DNA of 64,000 nt from contig NZ_CP111043.1 of NCBI RefSeq assembly GCF_026250525.1, positions 2,713,501 to 2,777,500 on the forward strand, written 5' to 3'. Position 1 is the first letter of the stretch; every line of letters begins with the position of its first letter. The position numbers were made by a program, and so were the translations under genes. The notes below the pieces were generated by a model. The model had not been told where the DNA came from. It did no database searches and saw only the letters and a list, made by a program, of their open reading frames with translations. This document shows positions 28,293 to 37,506 of this stretch, in pieces. Origin of the DNA: Chondrinema litorale. GTDB taxonomy: Bacteria; Bacteroidota; Bacteroidia; Cytophagales; Flammeovirgaceae.

Positions 28293-28850
28293 ATGAAAAT
28301 TTTATCGCTATTTTTTTTATTGACACTATCATTCTGTTTTTCTAATGCACAAGCACAATCTTTTAGAGGTTTAGATAAAAGCCCATTAGATGTTGCCTAT
28401 TTTCCAGATAATTTTGCGCATGACAGAAAAGCAGGAGATGAACCAGTAATGAAAGTTACCTATAGTAGACCTCAAAAAAACAACCGTGAAGTAGCAGGTA
28501 ATTTAATCCCTTACGGAAAAGTATGGAGAACTGGTGCTAATGAAGCCACAGAAATTAAACTATTTAAAGATGTTACTTTTGCTGGCAAAAAATTGGCTAA
28601 GGGTACTTATTCAGTATTTTCTATTCCAAGTGAATCTGAATGGACAATTATTTTTAGCTCAGACTTAGACTACTGGGGTGCTTACAAATACGACGAGTCA
28701 AACGATGTGTTAAGAGTAAGTACAAAAGCATCTAAAGGCTCAAAATCTGTTGAAGCATTTACTATTCAGTTTGAACAGGATGGTTCAGGTAAAGGAGTAA
28801 TGAAAATGGCTTGGGATGAAGTTTTAGTAGAATTACCTTTTACTTACTAG
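28293..28850 (+). CDS. DUF2911-domain secreted protein
   Basis: A 185-residue protein with a signal peptide ending near SNAQAQS. The mature part is a DUF2911 domain: MKVTYSRPQKNNREVAGNL, PYGKVWRTGANEATEI, FAGKKLAKGTYSVFSIP, WTIIFSSDLDYWGAY and VEAFTIQFEQDG. This family is common in Bacteroidota and predicted to be an all-beta periplasmic protein; its function is not known. The gene is monocistronic, with a terminator shortly after the stop. Confidence 0.88.
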   Translation: MKILSLFFLLTLSFCFSNAQAQSFRGLDKSPLDVAYFPDNFAHDRKAGDEPVMKVTYSRPQKNNREVAGNLIPYGKVWRTGANEATEIKLFKDVTFAGKKLAKGTYSVFSIPSESEWTIIFSSDLDYWGAYKYDESNDVLRVSTKASKGSKSVEAFTIQFEQDGSGKGVMKMAWDEVLVELPFTY

Positions 28851-28873
28851 AATTTTTGTATTAATTCATAAAT

Positions 28874-28908
28874 AAAAAATGCCTCTAAACTACTTAGAGG
28901 CATTTTTT
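28874..28908 (+). terminator. Rho-independent terminator after the DUF2911 gene
   Basis: aaaaaatgcctctaa (28874-28888) pairs with ttagaggcatttttt (from 28894), with a 5-base loop and a T-run. Confidence 0.87.
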
Positions 28909-28949
28909 ATTCCATAACATTTATATTAGTAGGTTCAAAATTATAAGTT

Positions 28950-29819
28950 ATGAAGGGCGAAAATATTAAATTTCTTATCCAGACAGATGATAAAAAAGGA
29001 TTGATTAGTCATATTACATCTTTTTTCTTTAACCTCGATCTTAATATCCTGAGCTGTCAGCAGTTTACAAATACTATCCATCAGCAATATTTTATGCGTA
29101 TTTGTCTGGATGCTGCAGATTTAACATTCTCAAGAGAAGAGCTGGAAACTAAATTTAGTGCATTGGCAAAACAGTTAAATTTAAACTGGTCTGTACATTA
29201 TAGTGAAGACATTACTAATGTGGCAATTATGGTTTCTAAACCAACCCATTGTTTGTACGATTTGTTGGAGAGGCACCGTGAGGGTTATTTAAAATGCAAT
29301 ATTCCATTAGTTATCAGTAATCACCTAGATTTAAAATATATAGCTGACCAATATGATATTCCTTATGTGCATTTACCCATAAGTAAAGCCACAAAACCAC
29401 AACAAGAAACACAAGTAGTTGAGCTTCTCCAAAAGCATAATATAGAGCTAATTGTGCTTGCCAGATATATGCAGGTACTTTCTGCCGATTTTATAGATAA
29501 ATATCCTCAGCAAATAATCAATATCCACCATGCATTTTTACCGGCTTTTCAAGGAGCAAATCCTTACTTAAAGGCATATGAGAGAGGTGTGAAAATGATT
29601 GGGGCAACTGCTCATTATGCAACAAAAGATTTAGATGAAGGGCCAATTATAGAACAAGATGTAGAACGGGTATCTCACGAAAGTACACCTCAAAACCTAA
29701 AAAGAATTGGAGCTGATATTGAAGCTATTGTTTTAGCCAGAGCAGTTAACAGTCATCTTGAAAATCGTGTAATTGTAACAGGAAATAGAACCATCGTTTT
29801 TCCAGAAACTTCAGCATAA
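28950..29819 (+). CDS. purU: Formyltetrahydrofolate deformylase
   Basis: At 289 residues this has the standard PurU size. An N-terminal ACT domain (about 4-85, FLIQTDDKKGLISHITSFFF) senses ligands such as Met or Gly in the E. coli enzyme. The formyltransferase-fold catalytic domain follows, with NIHHAFLPAFQGANPY (Asn and His of the triad), IGATAHYATKDLDEGPII (Asp) and a C-terminal NRVIVTGNRTIVF. The enzyme hydrolyses 10-formyl-THF to formate and THF, balancing one-carbon units and supplying formate for purine synthesis. The gene is monocistronic. Confidence 0.95.
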   Translation: MKGENIKFLIQTDDKKGLISHITSFFFNLDLNILSCQQFTNTIHQQYFMRICLDAADLTFSREELETKFSALAKQLNLNWSVHYSEDITNVAIMVSKPTHCLYDLLERHREGYLKCNIPLVISNHLDLKYIADQYDIPYVHLPISKATKPQQETQVVELLQKHNIELIVLARYMQVLSADFIDKYPQQIINIHHAFLPAFQGANPYLKAYERGVKMIGATAHYATKDLDEGPIIEQDVERVSHESTPQNLKRIGADIEAIVLARAVNSHLENRVIVTGNRTIVFPETSA

Positions 29820-30008
29820 AAGTAAAAAGCTTAGCAACGTACTTCCTATATAGCAATATAACTTAGTGTAAGTAAGGCAAATTGATTCTCAATTAGATGT
29901 TAATTTTTCTATTATTTAAAGAAATAGTCATAATAAAACAGCTGTAAATACTTTTCTAAGGAAAGCTTTTTATAAGCCTCAAAAGTTTTTACTTAGATTA
30001 CAAACCTT

Positions 30009-31610
30009 ATGTTCACTAAGCTTAAGAACCATTTTACAACAAAGTTATACTCTGTATTCCTCGGCATCATTCTTATCCTTGTTGCATTAAATGTGTTTTT
30101 TATAATTTCATTAAAAGTTCATCAAGCTTCAACAGATACTCAATTAAAGCAGATGGATCAGGTAATGACTTATAAAAATAACTTTCTGTCTTATCTAAAT
30201 AGCCTAGATATGGGAGTAAGAGGTTATTTATTAACCGATAATCCAGCTTTTATAGAAACTTATAAAAGTACTAAAAGGAGCCAGGCAAATGAGTATAATT
30301 TACTTGATTCTGTATTGCGTGAATTAGATTATAGACCAGCAAAACTTAATATGGTTAAGCAGGAGCTTAATGATTATTATGACCTAATGTGGAAAGTAAT
30401 AGAACTGAGGCAAAATGGAGATATGGAAGCCGCAGTTGACATTATTAAGCAAGACAAAGGTACTCCATTATGGGAGAAATATGTGACGTTTTCTGATCCG
30501 TTTAATGAGTATATGGCTAAAGAAAATGCACGTATAGTAAAAGATAGAGAGGTACTTATTTCGATTAATATAACATTACAAATATTATTAGGCTTATTGG
30601 GTATTCCCATTCTCTTATTAGTTATCTACCTAATTCATTCTCAAAATAAGAAAAATGTTGACCTAATAGTCTCTTTACAAGAAAAGAATAATGAGCTAAT
30701 ATTCAAAGAGTATATAGATAAAACAAAGACACCAGATGCAGGTGTAGTAGTAAAGAAATTAATTGACAATATTGAAAATTCATCTCATTTTGTTGAAGAG
30801 ATAACAAAGGGAAATTTTACAGTGCAATGGGAAGGAATGGATGGAGATAAAAAGTTAATGAATGATGGAACTCTTGCCGGTAAATTAATTCAAATGAAAG
30901 AAACCATGTTAAAAGTTCAGGAAGAAACTGAATATAGATCATGGTTTAATAATGGAGTAACACAACTTACAGATACACTTAGAACATATCAGGATAACCC
31001 AGAAGAATTGTTTGATCAGGTATTGATGTTTATTGTAAAATACCTAAAAGCAAATCAAGGTTCATTGTTTATTCATGATAGTGAGTCTAATAAACTGGTA
31101 TTAAAAGCTTGTTATGCATTTAACAGGAAAAAATATTTACAGAAAGAAGTCGCTCCGGGTGAAGGTTTAGTAGGTCAGATATTTTTAGAAAAAGAGCTGT
31201 TGCATTTAAGAAACCTTCCGAAAGATTATACTACTATTTCTTCTGGCTTAGGTGATTCGAAACCCGTAACACTCATTATAGTTCCTCTAATAAATAATGA
31301 TGAAGTCTTGGGAGTGATGGAATTGGCTTCGTTCAAAACCATGGATAAAGAAACCGAAAACTTCTTAATTAAGGTTGCAGAAGTGATAGCTTCTAGTTTG
31401 TATGTGTATCAGAATAATGAGAAAACAAGAAAACTATTAGAGGTATCACAGATACAGGCTGAGGAACTTCGTTCTCAAGAAGAGGAAATGAGACAAAACT
31501 CAGAAGAACTACAGGCAACTCAAGAAGAGATGACACGCCAAAAAGAAGAATTGGAAAAAGAGTTAGCAGACCTAAGGGCTAAGCTTTCTTATGAAGAAAC
31601 AAGTAATTAA
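30009..31610 (+). CDS. CHASE3- and GAF-domain membrane sensor without kinase domain
   Basis: A 533-residue sensor. Membrane helix 1 lies near residues 13-34, followed by an extracytoplasmic CHASE3-like helical domain (about 40-180, with MGVRGYLLTDNPAFIETY), then membrane helix 2 (about 188-210). A linker of about 100 residues leads to a GAF domain (about 318-465: NQGSLFIHDSESNKLVL, APGEGLVGQIFLEKE, TLIIVPLINNDEVLGVMEL). The last 65 residues form a Glu/Gln-rich coiled coil (RSQEEEMRQNSEELQATQEE). In related proteins such a coil connects to a PAS or histidine-kinase module. Here the frame simply stops, so no HisKA, HATPase or receiver domain is encoded. It may pass its signal by direct contact with a partner. 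Confidence 0.82.
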   Translation: MFTKLKNHFTTKLYSVFLGIILILVALNVFFIISLKVHQASTDTQLKQMDQVMTYKNNFLSYLNSLDMGVRGYLLTDNPAFIETYKSTKRSQANEYNLLDSVLRELDYRPAKLNMVKQELNDYYDLMWKVIELRQNGDMEAAVDIIKQDKGTPLWEKYVTFSDPFNEYMAKENARIVKDREVLISINITLQILLGLLGIPILLLVIYLIHSQNKKNVDLIVSLQEKNNELIFKEYIDKTKTPDAGVVVKKLIDNIENSSHFVEEITKGNFTVQWEGMDGDKKLMNDGTLAGKLIQMKETMLKVQEETEYRSWFNNGVTQLTDTLRTYQDNPEELFDQVLMFIVKYLKANQGSLFIHDSESNKLVLKACYAFNRKKYLQKEVAPGEGLVGQIFLEKELLHLRNLPKDYTTISSGLGDSKPVTLIIVPLINNDEVLGVMELASFKTMDKETENFLIKVAEVIASSLYVYQNNEKTRKLLEVSQIQAEELRSQEEEMRQNSEELQATQEEMTRQKEELEKELADLRAKLSYEETSN

Positions 31611-31631
31611 TTTTAATATAAGTTTATGATA

Positions 31632-31664
31632 AAAAGGGTATCAGTATTTTACTGATACCCTTTT
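31632..31664. terminator. Bidirectional terminator between the GAF sensor and the ABC exporter
   Basis: aaaagggtatcagta (31632-31646) and its exact complement at 31650-31664 with a 3-base loop. The convergent exporter's stop codon sits in the loop and right arm. Confidence 0.88.
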
Positions 31665-33496
31665 GCTTGTAAAGTAAATAGTTCGGCATATTTGCCATCT
31701 TTTTCTAATAATTCTTGATGAGTACCCAGCTCTTTTAGTGTACCTTGTTCCAGAAATAAAATTCTATCTGCCATTCTCACAGTAGAAAATCTATGAGAAA
31801 TTAGTACTGCAGATTTACCTTCAATCAGTTCAGAAAACCTTACAAAAACTTCATGTTCTGCTCGAGCATCTAATGCAGAAGTAGGCTCATCTAAAATAAA
31901 TAGTTGCGCATCTCTCATATAAGCTCTTGCCAATGCAATTTTTTGCCATTCACCTCCAGAAAGTTCTACGCCTTTATTAAATCTTTTACCTAGCAGTTGA
32001 TTGTAACTTTCTGGAAGTTTATTGATAACCGTATCAGCCAAACTTTTATGGGCAGAGTTTTTTATTCTTACTTCATTAGCACGTTGGTCAATTTGCCCGA
32101 CAGCTATATTGTCTCTTACATCCATCTGAAAGCGCACATAATCTTGAAATATTACCCCAACTGCTTTTCTCAAATCTTGTAAATCATATTCTTTCAGATC
32201 AACGCCATCTAGTAGTATTCGCCCCTCAGTAGGATCATATAAGCGAGATAGTAATTTTACCAGCGTAGTTTTGCCAGCGCCATTTTCACCAACTAGCGCC
32301 AGCTTTTCACCAGCTTTAAAATGAAAGTTTAGATTCCTGAGAGACCATTTTTCGCTGTTGTTATACTTAAAGCCCACATTTTCAAAAGTGAATCCTTCTT
32401 TAATAGGAGAGGGTACTTTAAGCGCATTATTCTTATTTTGAATATGAGGCTGAATTTCAAAGAAACTGAACAAATCTTGTAAATAAAGTGCTTCCTGAGC
32501 GATGGAAGAGAATCGACCCATTATGCCTTGTAGCAAGCCTCGCATCCGATTAAAAGAACCAGATAAAAAAGTGAGATCACCAACAGAAATTAACTTTTCA
32601 ATTGTCTGAAAGATGATATAAATATAAGCTCCATAGTAAGCGATTGTACTAATTAAAGAAAGTAAACTGCCCCAGAAAGCTCTTTTTATAGATAGTTTTC
32701 TGTTTGCATCATAATACTTATCAGACACTTCTTTAAATCTTGCTGAAAGAAAATCTGAAAGGTTAAAAGTTTTAATTTCTTTGGCAGTTTCGTCACTTGC
32801 CCCGATATATCTGAGATAATCTAGTTCTCTTCTTTGAGGTGTCCAGCTTTTACTTAGAGAAAATCCCTGTTGGTTAAAATAGTTCTCAGCTATAAATGAG
32901 GGAATAACAGCTACAATTAATAAAAGTATCAGCCAAGGGGCGTACACCGCCAAACCAATTCCTAAAAATATAAGCGTAATGATATCTTGAATCTGAGTAA
33001 GCACTTGCGACATTAAAAAAACTCTACTAGTTGTTTGTCGTCTTGCTCGTTCCAGTTTGTCGTAAAAGCTAGCATCTTCAAACTGATATAAATCCATTTT
33101 TGCAGCATGGTTTATCAGTTTTACTGAGATTTTATTTGCAAACAAATCTCCGAGTAAGCTATCTAGAAGAGTTACACCCCGAGATATAAAATCTGAAACG
33201 ATTGCTAATAGAAACTCTAAGCCAACTAATAACCATATTTGATTGAGATTACCTTCAGAAGCGTTTTCACCAGCTAGTAAGATTACCTCATCAATAATTA
33301 GCTTACCAATATAAAGCTGTATTGGTGGTAATGATGATTTAATAATTCTGAGAAAAATGTTTCCCAGCGTCATAGCCGGGCTGGTTTCCCAAATCATTTT
33401 AAAAAACTCAGGAAGATTTTTAAATGCTAGTAATTGATCTTTTACAGATATTTTTTCAGCATTTCTCTTCCTGTACGAACCAAAAATTTTACTCAT
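31649..33496 (-). CDS. ABC exporter: fused permease and ATPase
   Basis: A 615-residue type IV ABC half-transporter. The membrane domain (about 20-345) has the expected six helices, including FLIASIVSDF-like and LIFLGIGLAVYAPWLILLLI segments. The nucleotide-binding domain (about 370-610) has Walker A GENGAGKTTLVKLL, a Q-loop (IFQDYVRFQ), signature LSGGEWQKIALARA, Walker B LFILDEPTSALDA and H-loop LISHRFSTV. It would act as a homodimer or pair with a second half-transporter not seen here. The substrate cannot be inferred; there is no leader-peptidase domain. The gene is divergent from the MEST-like hydrolase across 59 bases. Confidence 0.9.
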   Translation of the reverse strand: MSKIFGSYRKRNAEKISVKDQLLAFKNLPEFFKMIWETSPAMTLGNIFLRIIKSSLPPIQLYIGKLIIDEVILLAGENASEGNLNQIWLLVGLEFLLAIVSDFISRGVTLLDSLLGDLFANKISVKLINHAAKMDLYQFEDASFYDKLERARRQTTSRVFLMSQVLTQIQDIITLIFLGIGLAVYAPWLILLLIVAVIPSFIAENYFNQQGFSLSKSWTPQRRELDYLRYIGASDETAKEIKTFNLSDFLSARFKEVSDKYYDANRKLSIKRAFWGSLLSLISTIAYYGAYIYIIFQTIEKLISVGDLTFLSGSFNRMRGLLQGIMGRFSSIAQEALYLQDLFSFFEIQPHIQNKNNALKVPSPIKEGFTFENVGFKYNNSEKWSLRNLNFHFKAGEKLALVGENGAGKTTLVKLLSRLYDPTEGRILLDGVDLKEYDLQDLRKAVGVIFQDYVRFQMDVRDNIAVGQIDQRANEVRIKNSAHKSLADTVINKLPESYNQLLGKRFNKGVELSGGEWQKIALARAYMRDAQLFILDEPTSALDARAEHEVFVRFSELIEGKSAVLISHRFSTVRMADRILFLEQGTLKELGTHQELLEKDGKYAELFTLQAKGYQ

Positions 33497-33555
33497 ATAG
33501 TCATCTGTTCAATATTTTGCTTAAATTAAACATGTGTATCGGGTTATAAAAGATA

Positions 33556-34527
33556 ATGAACCAAATGCCTGTTTGGTTTCAACATTCAAAACTTCATCTA
33601 AAACCTAAAAACTCAGTGTCAATGGAATTTACTGCCCCAGAATTATGGAAAGAAAAAGGAATGTATTTTAATTACATTTCTCATCAGATTTTTTATCGAG
33701 TATCAGAACCTGCCAAAACAGGAGGTAAACCACCGCTATTACTGCTGCATGGCTTCCCAACCTCATCGTGGGATTGGCATAAGCTATGGCCACTCTTAAG
33801 TGAAAAGTTTAGGTTAATTGCACCTGATATGATGGGTTTCGGCTTTTCTGATAAACCAAGAGAGTATCAATATTCTATTTTAGATCAGGCAGATATGATA
33901 GAATTGTTGCTCCAAAAAAGTAAAATTAACAAAGTGCATATTCTTGCTCATGACTATGGAGATACAGTTGCACAAGAGTTATTAGCCAGACATCAAGATA
34001 GGATACAATTTAGAGAAGATGGTGTATTGATTAACTCTGTTACTTTGCTAAATGGTGGTTTATTTCCAGAAGTACATCACGCTAAAGGCTTGCATAAAAT
34101 ACTTTCTGGACCTATGGGTAAGTATGTGGCTAAGTTTTTATCTGAGAAAAAATTTAAAGATAACATGCATGCCATGTTTGGTAATAATTATGATGTTTCG
34201 GAAAAAGAGCTAAATGCATTTTGGCAGATAGTTAATTTTAATCATGGGCATAGGGTGATTTATAAATTACTTCAGTATTTGAATGAGAAGAAAAGTTATA
34301 GAAGTAGATGGGTAGAAACTTTAAGAAAAACTGAGGTTCCAGTGCGATTTATAGATGGTTTACAAGATTCTATGTTTGGTAAAGAAATGGCAAAAAGATA
34401 TCGCGAGTTAATTACCGATCCTGATATTGTAGAACTATCTGACTCCGGCCATTATCCACAAATAGAACAACCTGAAGAGGTATTGAAACACTTCTTAGTA
34501 TTTCATGAGAATATGGAAACTGTATAG
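33556..34527 (+). CDS. Alpha/beta hydrolase with Asp nucleophile, MEST/PEG1-like
   Basis: A 323-residue alpha/beta-hydrolase. The oxyanion-hole motif is LLLHGFPTSSWDWH near residue 60. The nucleophile elbow reads LAHDYGDTVAQELL near 137-150, so the nucleophile is Asp, as in epoxide hydrolases and haloalkane dehalogenases, not Ser. Catalytic His is in SGHYPQIEQPEEV near 300. Several segments (DYGDTVAQELLAR, NGGLFPE, LLQYLN, YRSRWVETL) recall vertebrate MEST/PEG1 as I remember it. The natural substrate is not known. A terminator follows, and the convergent Dabb gene ends beyond it. Confidence 0.83.
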   Translation: MNQMPVWFQHSKLHLKPKNSVSMEFTAPELWKEKGMYFNYISHQIFYRVSEPAKTGGKPPLLLLHGFPTSSWDWHKLWPLLSEKFRLIAPDMMGFGFSDKPREYQYSILDQADMIELLLQKSKINKVHILAHDYGDTVAQELLARHQDRIQFREDGVLINSVTLLNGGLFPEVHHAKGLHKILSGPMGKYVAKFLSEKKFKDNMHAMFGNNYDVSEKELNAFWQIVNFNHGHRVIYKLLQYLNEKKSYRSRWVETLRKTEVPVRFIDGLQDSMFGKEMAKRYRELITDPDIVELSDSGHYPQIEQPEEVLKHFLVFHENMETV

Positions 34528-34531
34528 ATAA

Positions 34532-34563
34532 AAAAAGGAGTTAGTTTTCACTAACTCCTTTTT
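34532..34563. terminator. Bidirectional terminator between the hydrolase and Dabb genes
   Basis: aaaaaggagttagt (34532-34545) pairs with actaactccttttt (34550-34563), with a 4-base loop and T-rich flank on the plus side and A-rich flank on the other. Confidence 0.88.
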
Positions 34564-34565
34564 CC

Positions 34566-35021
34566 TTATTTTTTTACCCAATAGTCAAAAACCAAAACTT
34601 TTTCGATATGAGGGCCAGCAACTCCCCCGAAAGCTTTATGGTCGGGATGTGGTAAGTAAACTTCGCGGCCTGCTTCATCTGCAAATGTTACAAAAAAGCA
34701 ATGAGTGAAACCTTCAGACTTATTTTCTACACTTACATCAGTTCCCCATTCAAAATCTTTAATTACATCAATTTTTTCTTTTAAGCCTTTAAATGCTTCT
34801 TCAATTTCTTTTACTGCAGTTTCAGTAGTCCCTTCTTTAAACTTGAACAAGACTACATGTCTGAGCATCTTTTTCATAGGTTCATCATTATTTTCATTTG
34901 AAGTTACCGAGGCTTTTTCAATAGTATCAACACTTTCGCTCGTTTGTTTTCCATTTTCATTGCAAGCGGCCAAAAATAGTAAGCCAATTACTATTTTTAA
35001 CAGAGAGTTTAGTTTTAGCAT
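34566..35021 (-). CDS. Dabb (stress-responsive alpha/beta barrel) domain lipoprotein
   Basis: A 151-residue lipoprotein (lipobox LAAC, Cys near 20) with a charged Ser/Glu linker, then a Dabb ferredoxin-like domain from about 52: LRHVVLFKFKEGTTETAV, WGTDVSVENKSEGFTHCFFVTF, YLPHPDHKAF and a C-terminal VLVFDYW. The conserved histidines of the family (RHVV..., LPHPDH) are present. Dabb proteins are small dimeric barrels; some are carbohydrate-pathway partners, but no reaction is proven. It follows the sulfatase gene by 35 bases on the same strand and is probably its co-transcribed partner. Confidence 0.85.
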   Translation of the reverse strand: MLKLNSLLKIVIGLLFLAACNENGKQTSESVDTIEKASVTSNENNDEPMKKMLRHVVLFKFKEGTTETAVKEIEEAFKGLKEKIDVIKDFEWGTDVSVENKSEGFTHCFFVTFADEAGREVYLPHPDHKAFGGVAGPHIEKVLVFDYWVKK

Positions 35022-35056
35022 TTAAAATTCTGTTTTAGTAAATCAGAGATAATTTT

Positions 35057-36748
35057 TCAATTTTCATTTAAATCGACTTTTACCGGCTCACTTGGTGCAT
35101 AACCGATTCGGTCTGTTATTAAATATATATCTTTATTTTCAGGAATAGATATGGCATTCGTATAAACTTGCCATTTATCTGTAGGTTCTGCTCCCGGCTC
35201 AACAAACTGATAACCTATAGACGCTTCTTCTGTAGTTACGGAGAGATTTAATTCATTATTAGCTATTTGGTATGCTGCCTGCGCTGTAACAGGTTGTGCC
35301 ATATTTGGCCAGAAACTTTCAATTAACTCCTTTTCGGGAATAAATCCTTTATCATCTGTTTCTTTCATCCATCTTTCACATTCGGCTCTAAGTTCGGCAA
35401 GCTTATCTGCGTACTTCGGATCGTTTGCCAAGTTATGTAATTCGTAGGGATCATTATTGCAATCAAAAAGCTCTTCTTCATCTTTAGTTTGCCTAAACCA
35501 CTGACTTTGTATTTCATTCAATTTACCTTCTTTATTTAGCCTCAATAATTCTTGCATAATAGGCATTTGCTCTCTGTAAGTAACCGGCAAATAATAAGGC
35601 TGATCTGGCTTAAAGTTTTTGAGATACTTAAATCTTTTATCCCTTACGGCTCTTATCATATCATACTTGCCATCGAATCTATCTGCTGCACCATGTACAT
35701 ACTTTCTAGGTTTGGCTGTGTATTTTCCTAAAAATGCTTGTCCTTGCAAATAATCTGGTGGTTTAATCCCTGCCAACGAAAAAGTAGTAGGAGCAAAATC
35801 TATAAAGCTAACAAGCCTGTCATCAAGCGTATTTGCTTGAGTTCCGTCTGGAAATCTGATAATGAGTGGCAATTGCATTCCTGAATCGTAAAGCAATCTT
35901 TTTTGTCGTGGTAGAGGTCCTCCGTGGTCTCCATACCAAAAGATGATGGTGTTATCTAATAATCCAGCGTCTTCTAACTCTTTTATTTTTTCACCGATTT
36001 GTACATCCATCTCAACTATGTTGGAGTACATTCTTCGAATATCTTTTACTGCTACTTCTGTATCTGGCAAATACGGTGGGATAGGCACTTCCAAATCTTC
36101 TGGTATGTATAAGCTATCTTCAGCTTTTACCCAGATGCGAGACTCATGGGTAACTTCAAAATTGAATATGGCAAAAAATGGTTGACCTTCTGCTCTATTT
36201 TTATAGTGAGCATTTCTTCCATTTTCATCCCAAGCAGTTTTTGTTGCATGGAACTGATAATCGTTTTTTGCATTATTAGTCGTATAGTAACCATGTTCCC
36301 GTAAAATCTCACTCATCATTTTTACTCCCGGTGGAGTTACCACATCGTATGGTATTATTCCTAGTTCATCAAAGTAAGAGTTACCAGTAGTTCGCATATG
36401 GTTGCCACCCATACTACTTGGGTACATACCGGTGGCAATAGCAAATCTGCTAGGAGCACAAACACCAGAAGGAGAGTATGTATTTGTAAAAGTGATTCCC
36501 TCTTCGGTAAGTCTGTTTAGGTTGGGAGTGTATTTATAAATGGTAGAGTCTCCGAAAGAAGCCAGATATGGACTCAAATCTTCGGTTACTAACCAGAGAA
36601 TGTTGGGAGGTTTGTCAAAACTGACTTTAGGGTAATTACTCTGCTCTGCAATATTTTCTTCAGTAGTTGTTTTTTGAGTTGAACAGTTAGCGAGAAAGAG
36701 TAATAGAACAGATGGTAGGAGAAAGCTGAGGTATTTATTCATTTTCAA
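35057..36748 (-). CDS. Sulfatase of the S1 family (formylglycine type), lipoprotein
   Basis: A 563-residue secreted sulfatase. The lipobox is FLANC (Cys 22). The N-terminal alkaline-phosphatase-like domain opens with NILWLVTEDLSPYLASFGD. The formylglycine motif is VCAPSRFAIATG (C97-x-P-S-R), which requires modification by a formylglycine-generating or anaerobic sulfatase-maturing enzyme; none is encoded in the window. WYGDHGGPLPRQK and IRFPDG are further family features. In marine Bacteroidota, sulfatases of this type remove sulfate from algal or animal glycans. The start could also be the second Met. A Dabb lipoprotein gene follows. Confidence 0.92.
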   Translation of the reverse strand: MKMNKYLSFLLPSVLLLFLANCSTQKTTTEENIAEQSNYPKVSFDKPPNILWLVTEDLSPYLASFGDSTIYKYTPNLNRLTEEGITFTNTYSPSGVCAPSRFAIATGMYPSSMGGNHMRTTGNSYFDELGIIPYDVVTPPGVKMMSEILREHGYYTTNNAKNDYQFHATKTAWDENGRNAHYKNRAEGQPFFAIFNFEVTHESRIWVKAEDSLYIPEDLEVPIPPYLPDTEVAVKDIRRMYSNIVEMDVQIGEKIKELEDAGLLDNTIIFWYGDHGGPLPRQKRLLYDSGMQLPLIIRFPDGTQANTLDDRLVSFIDFAPTTFSLAGIKPPDYLQGQAFLGKYTAKPRKYVHGAADRFDGKYDMIRAVRDKRFKYLKNFKPDQPYYLPVTYREQMPIMQELLRLNKEGKLNEIQSQWFRQTKDEEELFDCNNDPYELHNLANDPKYADKLAELRAECERWMKETDDKGFIPEKELIESFWPNMAQPVTAQAAYQIANNELNLSVTTEEASIGYQFVEPGAEPTDKWQVYTNAISIPENKDIYLITDRIGYAPSEPVKVDLNEN

Positions 36749-36852
36749 TGTTTCAGTTAATGGTAGTTACTATAAATATAGCTATTTACTAAAAGATATA
36801 GTGGGGTAAGTTAAGACTTATACTGAAAACATTATCCTGTACTGTACCGAGT

Positions 36853-37425
36853 TTATTTAGGGAGTAGGTGGTATCGCACAGTAAAATTGAGTGTGCGGTT
36901 ATAATAAGACTCGTTTTTACCAGAGTTTGCTAAAGAAGTAGTTAAACGGATATTGGCAGAAATTAACTCTGTAAAATGATATTCGACACCAATGTTGCCA
37001 GCAAAATCAATCTTGTTAAATGCTTCAGTTCGGTTTACAAATCCATAGCCAGAATCAAACTTGGCAGATAGTAAATAGTTAAAGCCCAAGCCAGCTTGAA
37101 AGTCGAGGTTATCATTAAAAATATAATTTACCATAAGCGGCATGTCTATATAATTGAGTTGCCAGTTAAAATAGGGCTCATTTTTTCTGGCCTTGCTTCC
37201 TTTCTGGCTAAACATCATCTCTGGCTGAATCAGAAATTTTTCACTGATAGGAAACGACACTCCTGCACCAACTTGAAAACCTGCTTTATCAAACCCGCCT
37301 AAATCATCTCCATCAATTTGTGCAGCACTGGCACCTAGAATAATTACTCCCTTAAATTCTTGTGCAAAAAGTTGTGATGAAATTGAAGTAAATAAAATGA
37401 AAGCTAGGATTTGAAATGATTTCAT
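36853..37425 (-). CDS. Small outer-membrane beta-barrel protein, PorT-like
   Basis: I use the ATG at 37425 (190 residues, signal peptide ending LFAQ) instead of an upstream in-frame TTG at 37452. The mature part consists of alternating amphipathic beta strands typical of the outer_membrane beta-barrel (PF13568) family: AGFQVGAGVSFPISEKFLIQPEMMFSQ, YIDMPLMVNYIFNDNLDFQAGLGFNYLLSA and the terminal NFTVRYHL. Eight strands are plausible. No cargo or ligand is known. It lies 81 bases downstream of the two-component genes and 104 bases upstream of the sulfatase, all leftward. Confidence 0.82.
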   Translation of the reverse strand: MKSFQILAFILFTSISSQLFAQEFKGVIILGASAAQIDGDDLGGFDKAGFQVGAGVSFPISEKFLIQPEMMFSQKGSKARKNEPYFNWQLNYIDMPLMVNYIFNDNLDFQAGLGFNYLLSAKFDSGYGFVNRTEAFNKIDFAGNIGVEYHFTELISANIRLTTSLANSGKNESYYNRTLNFTVRYHLLPK

Positions 37426-37506
37426 AAAGTATAATTGTCGTTCTACATTCAAAAGAAATTATAAAATCATGAATCCTGCCATTATTTCACAAAAAATAAT
37501 GAAAAA

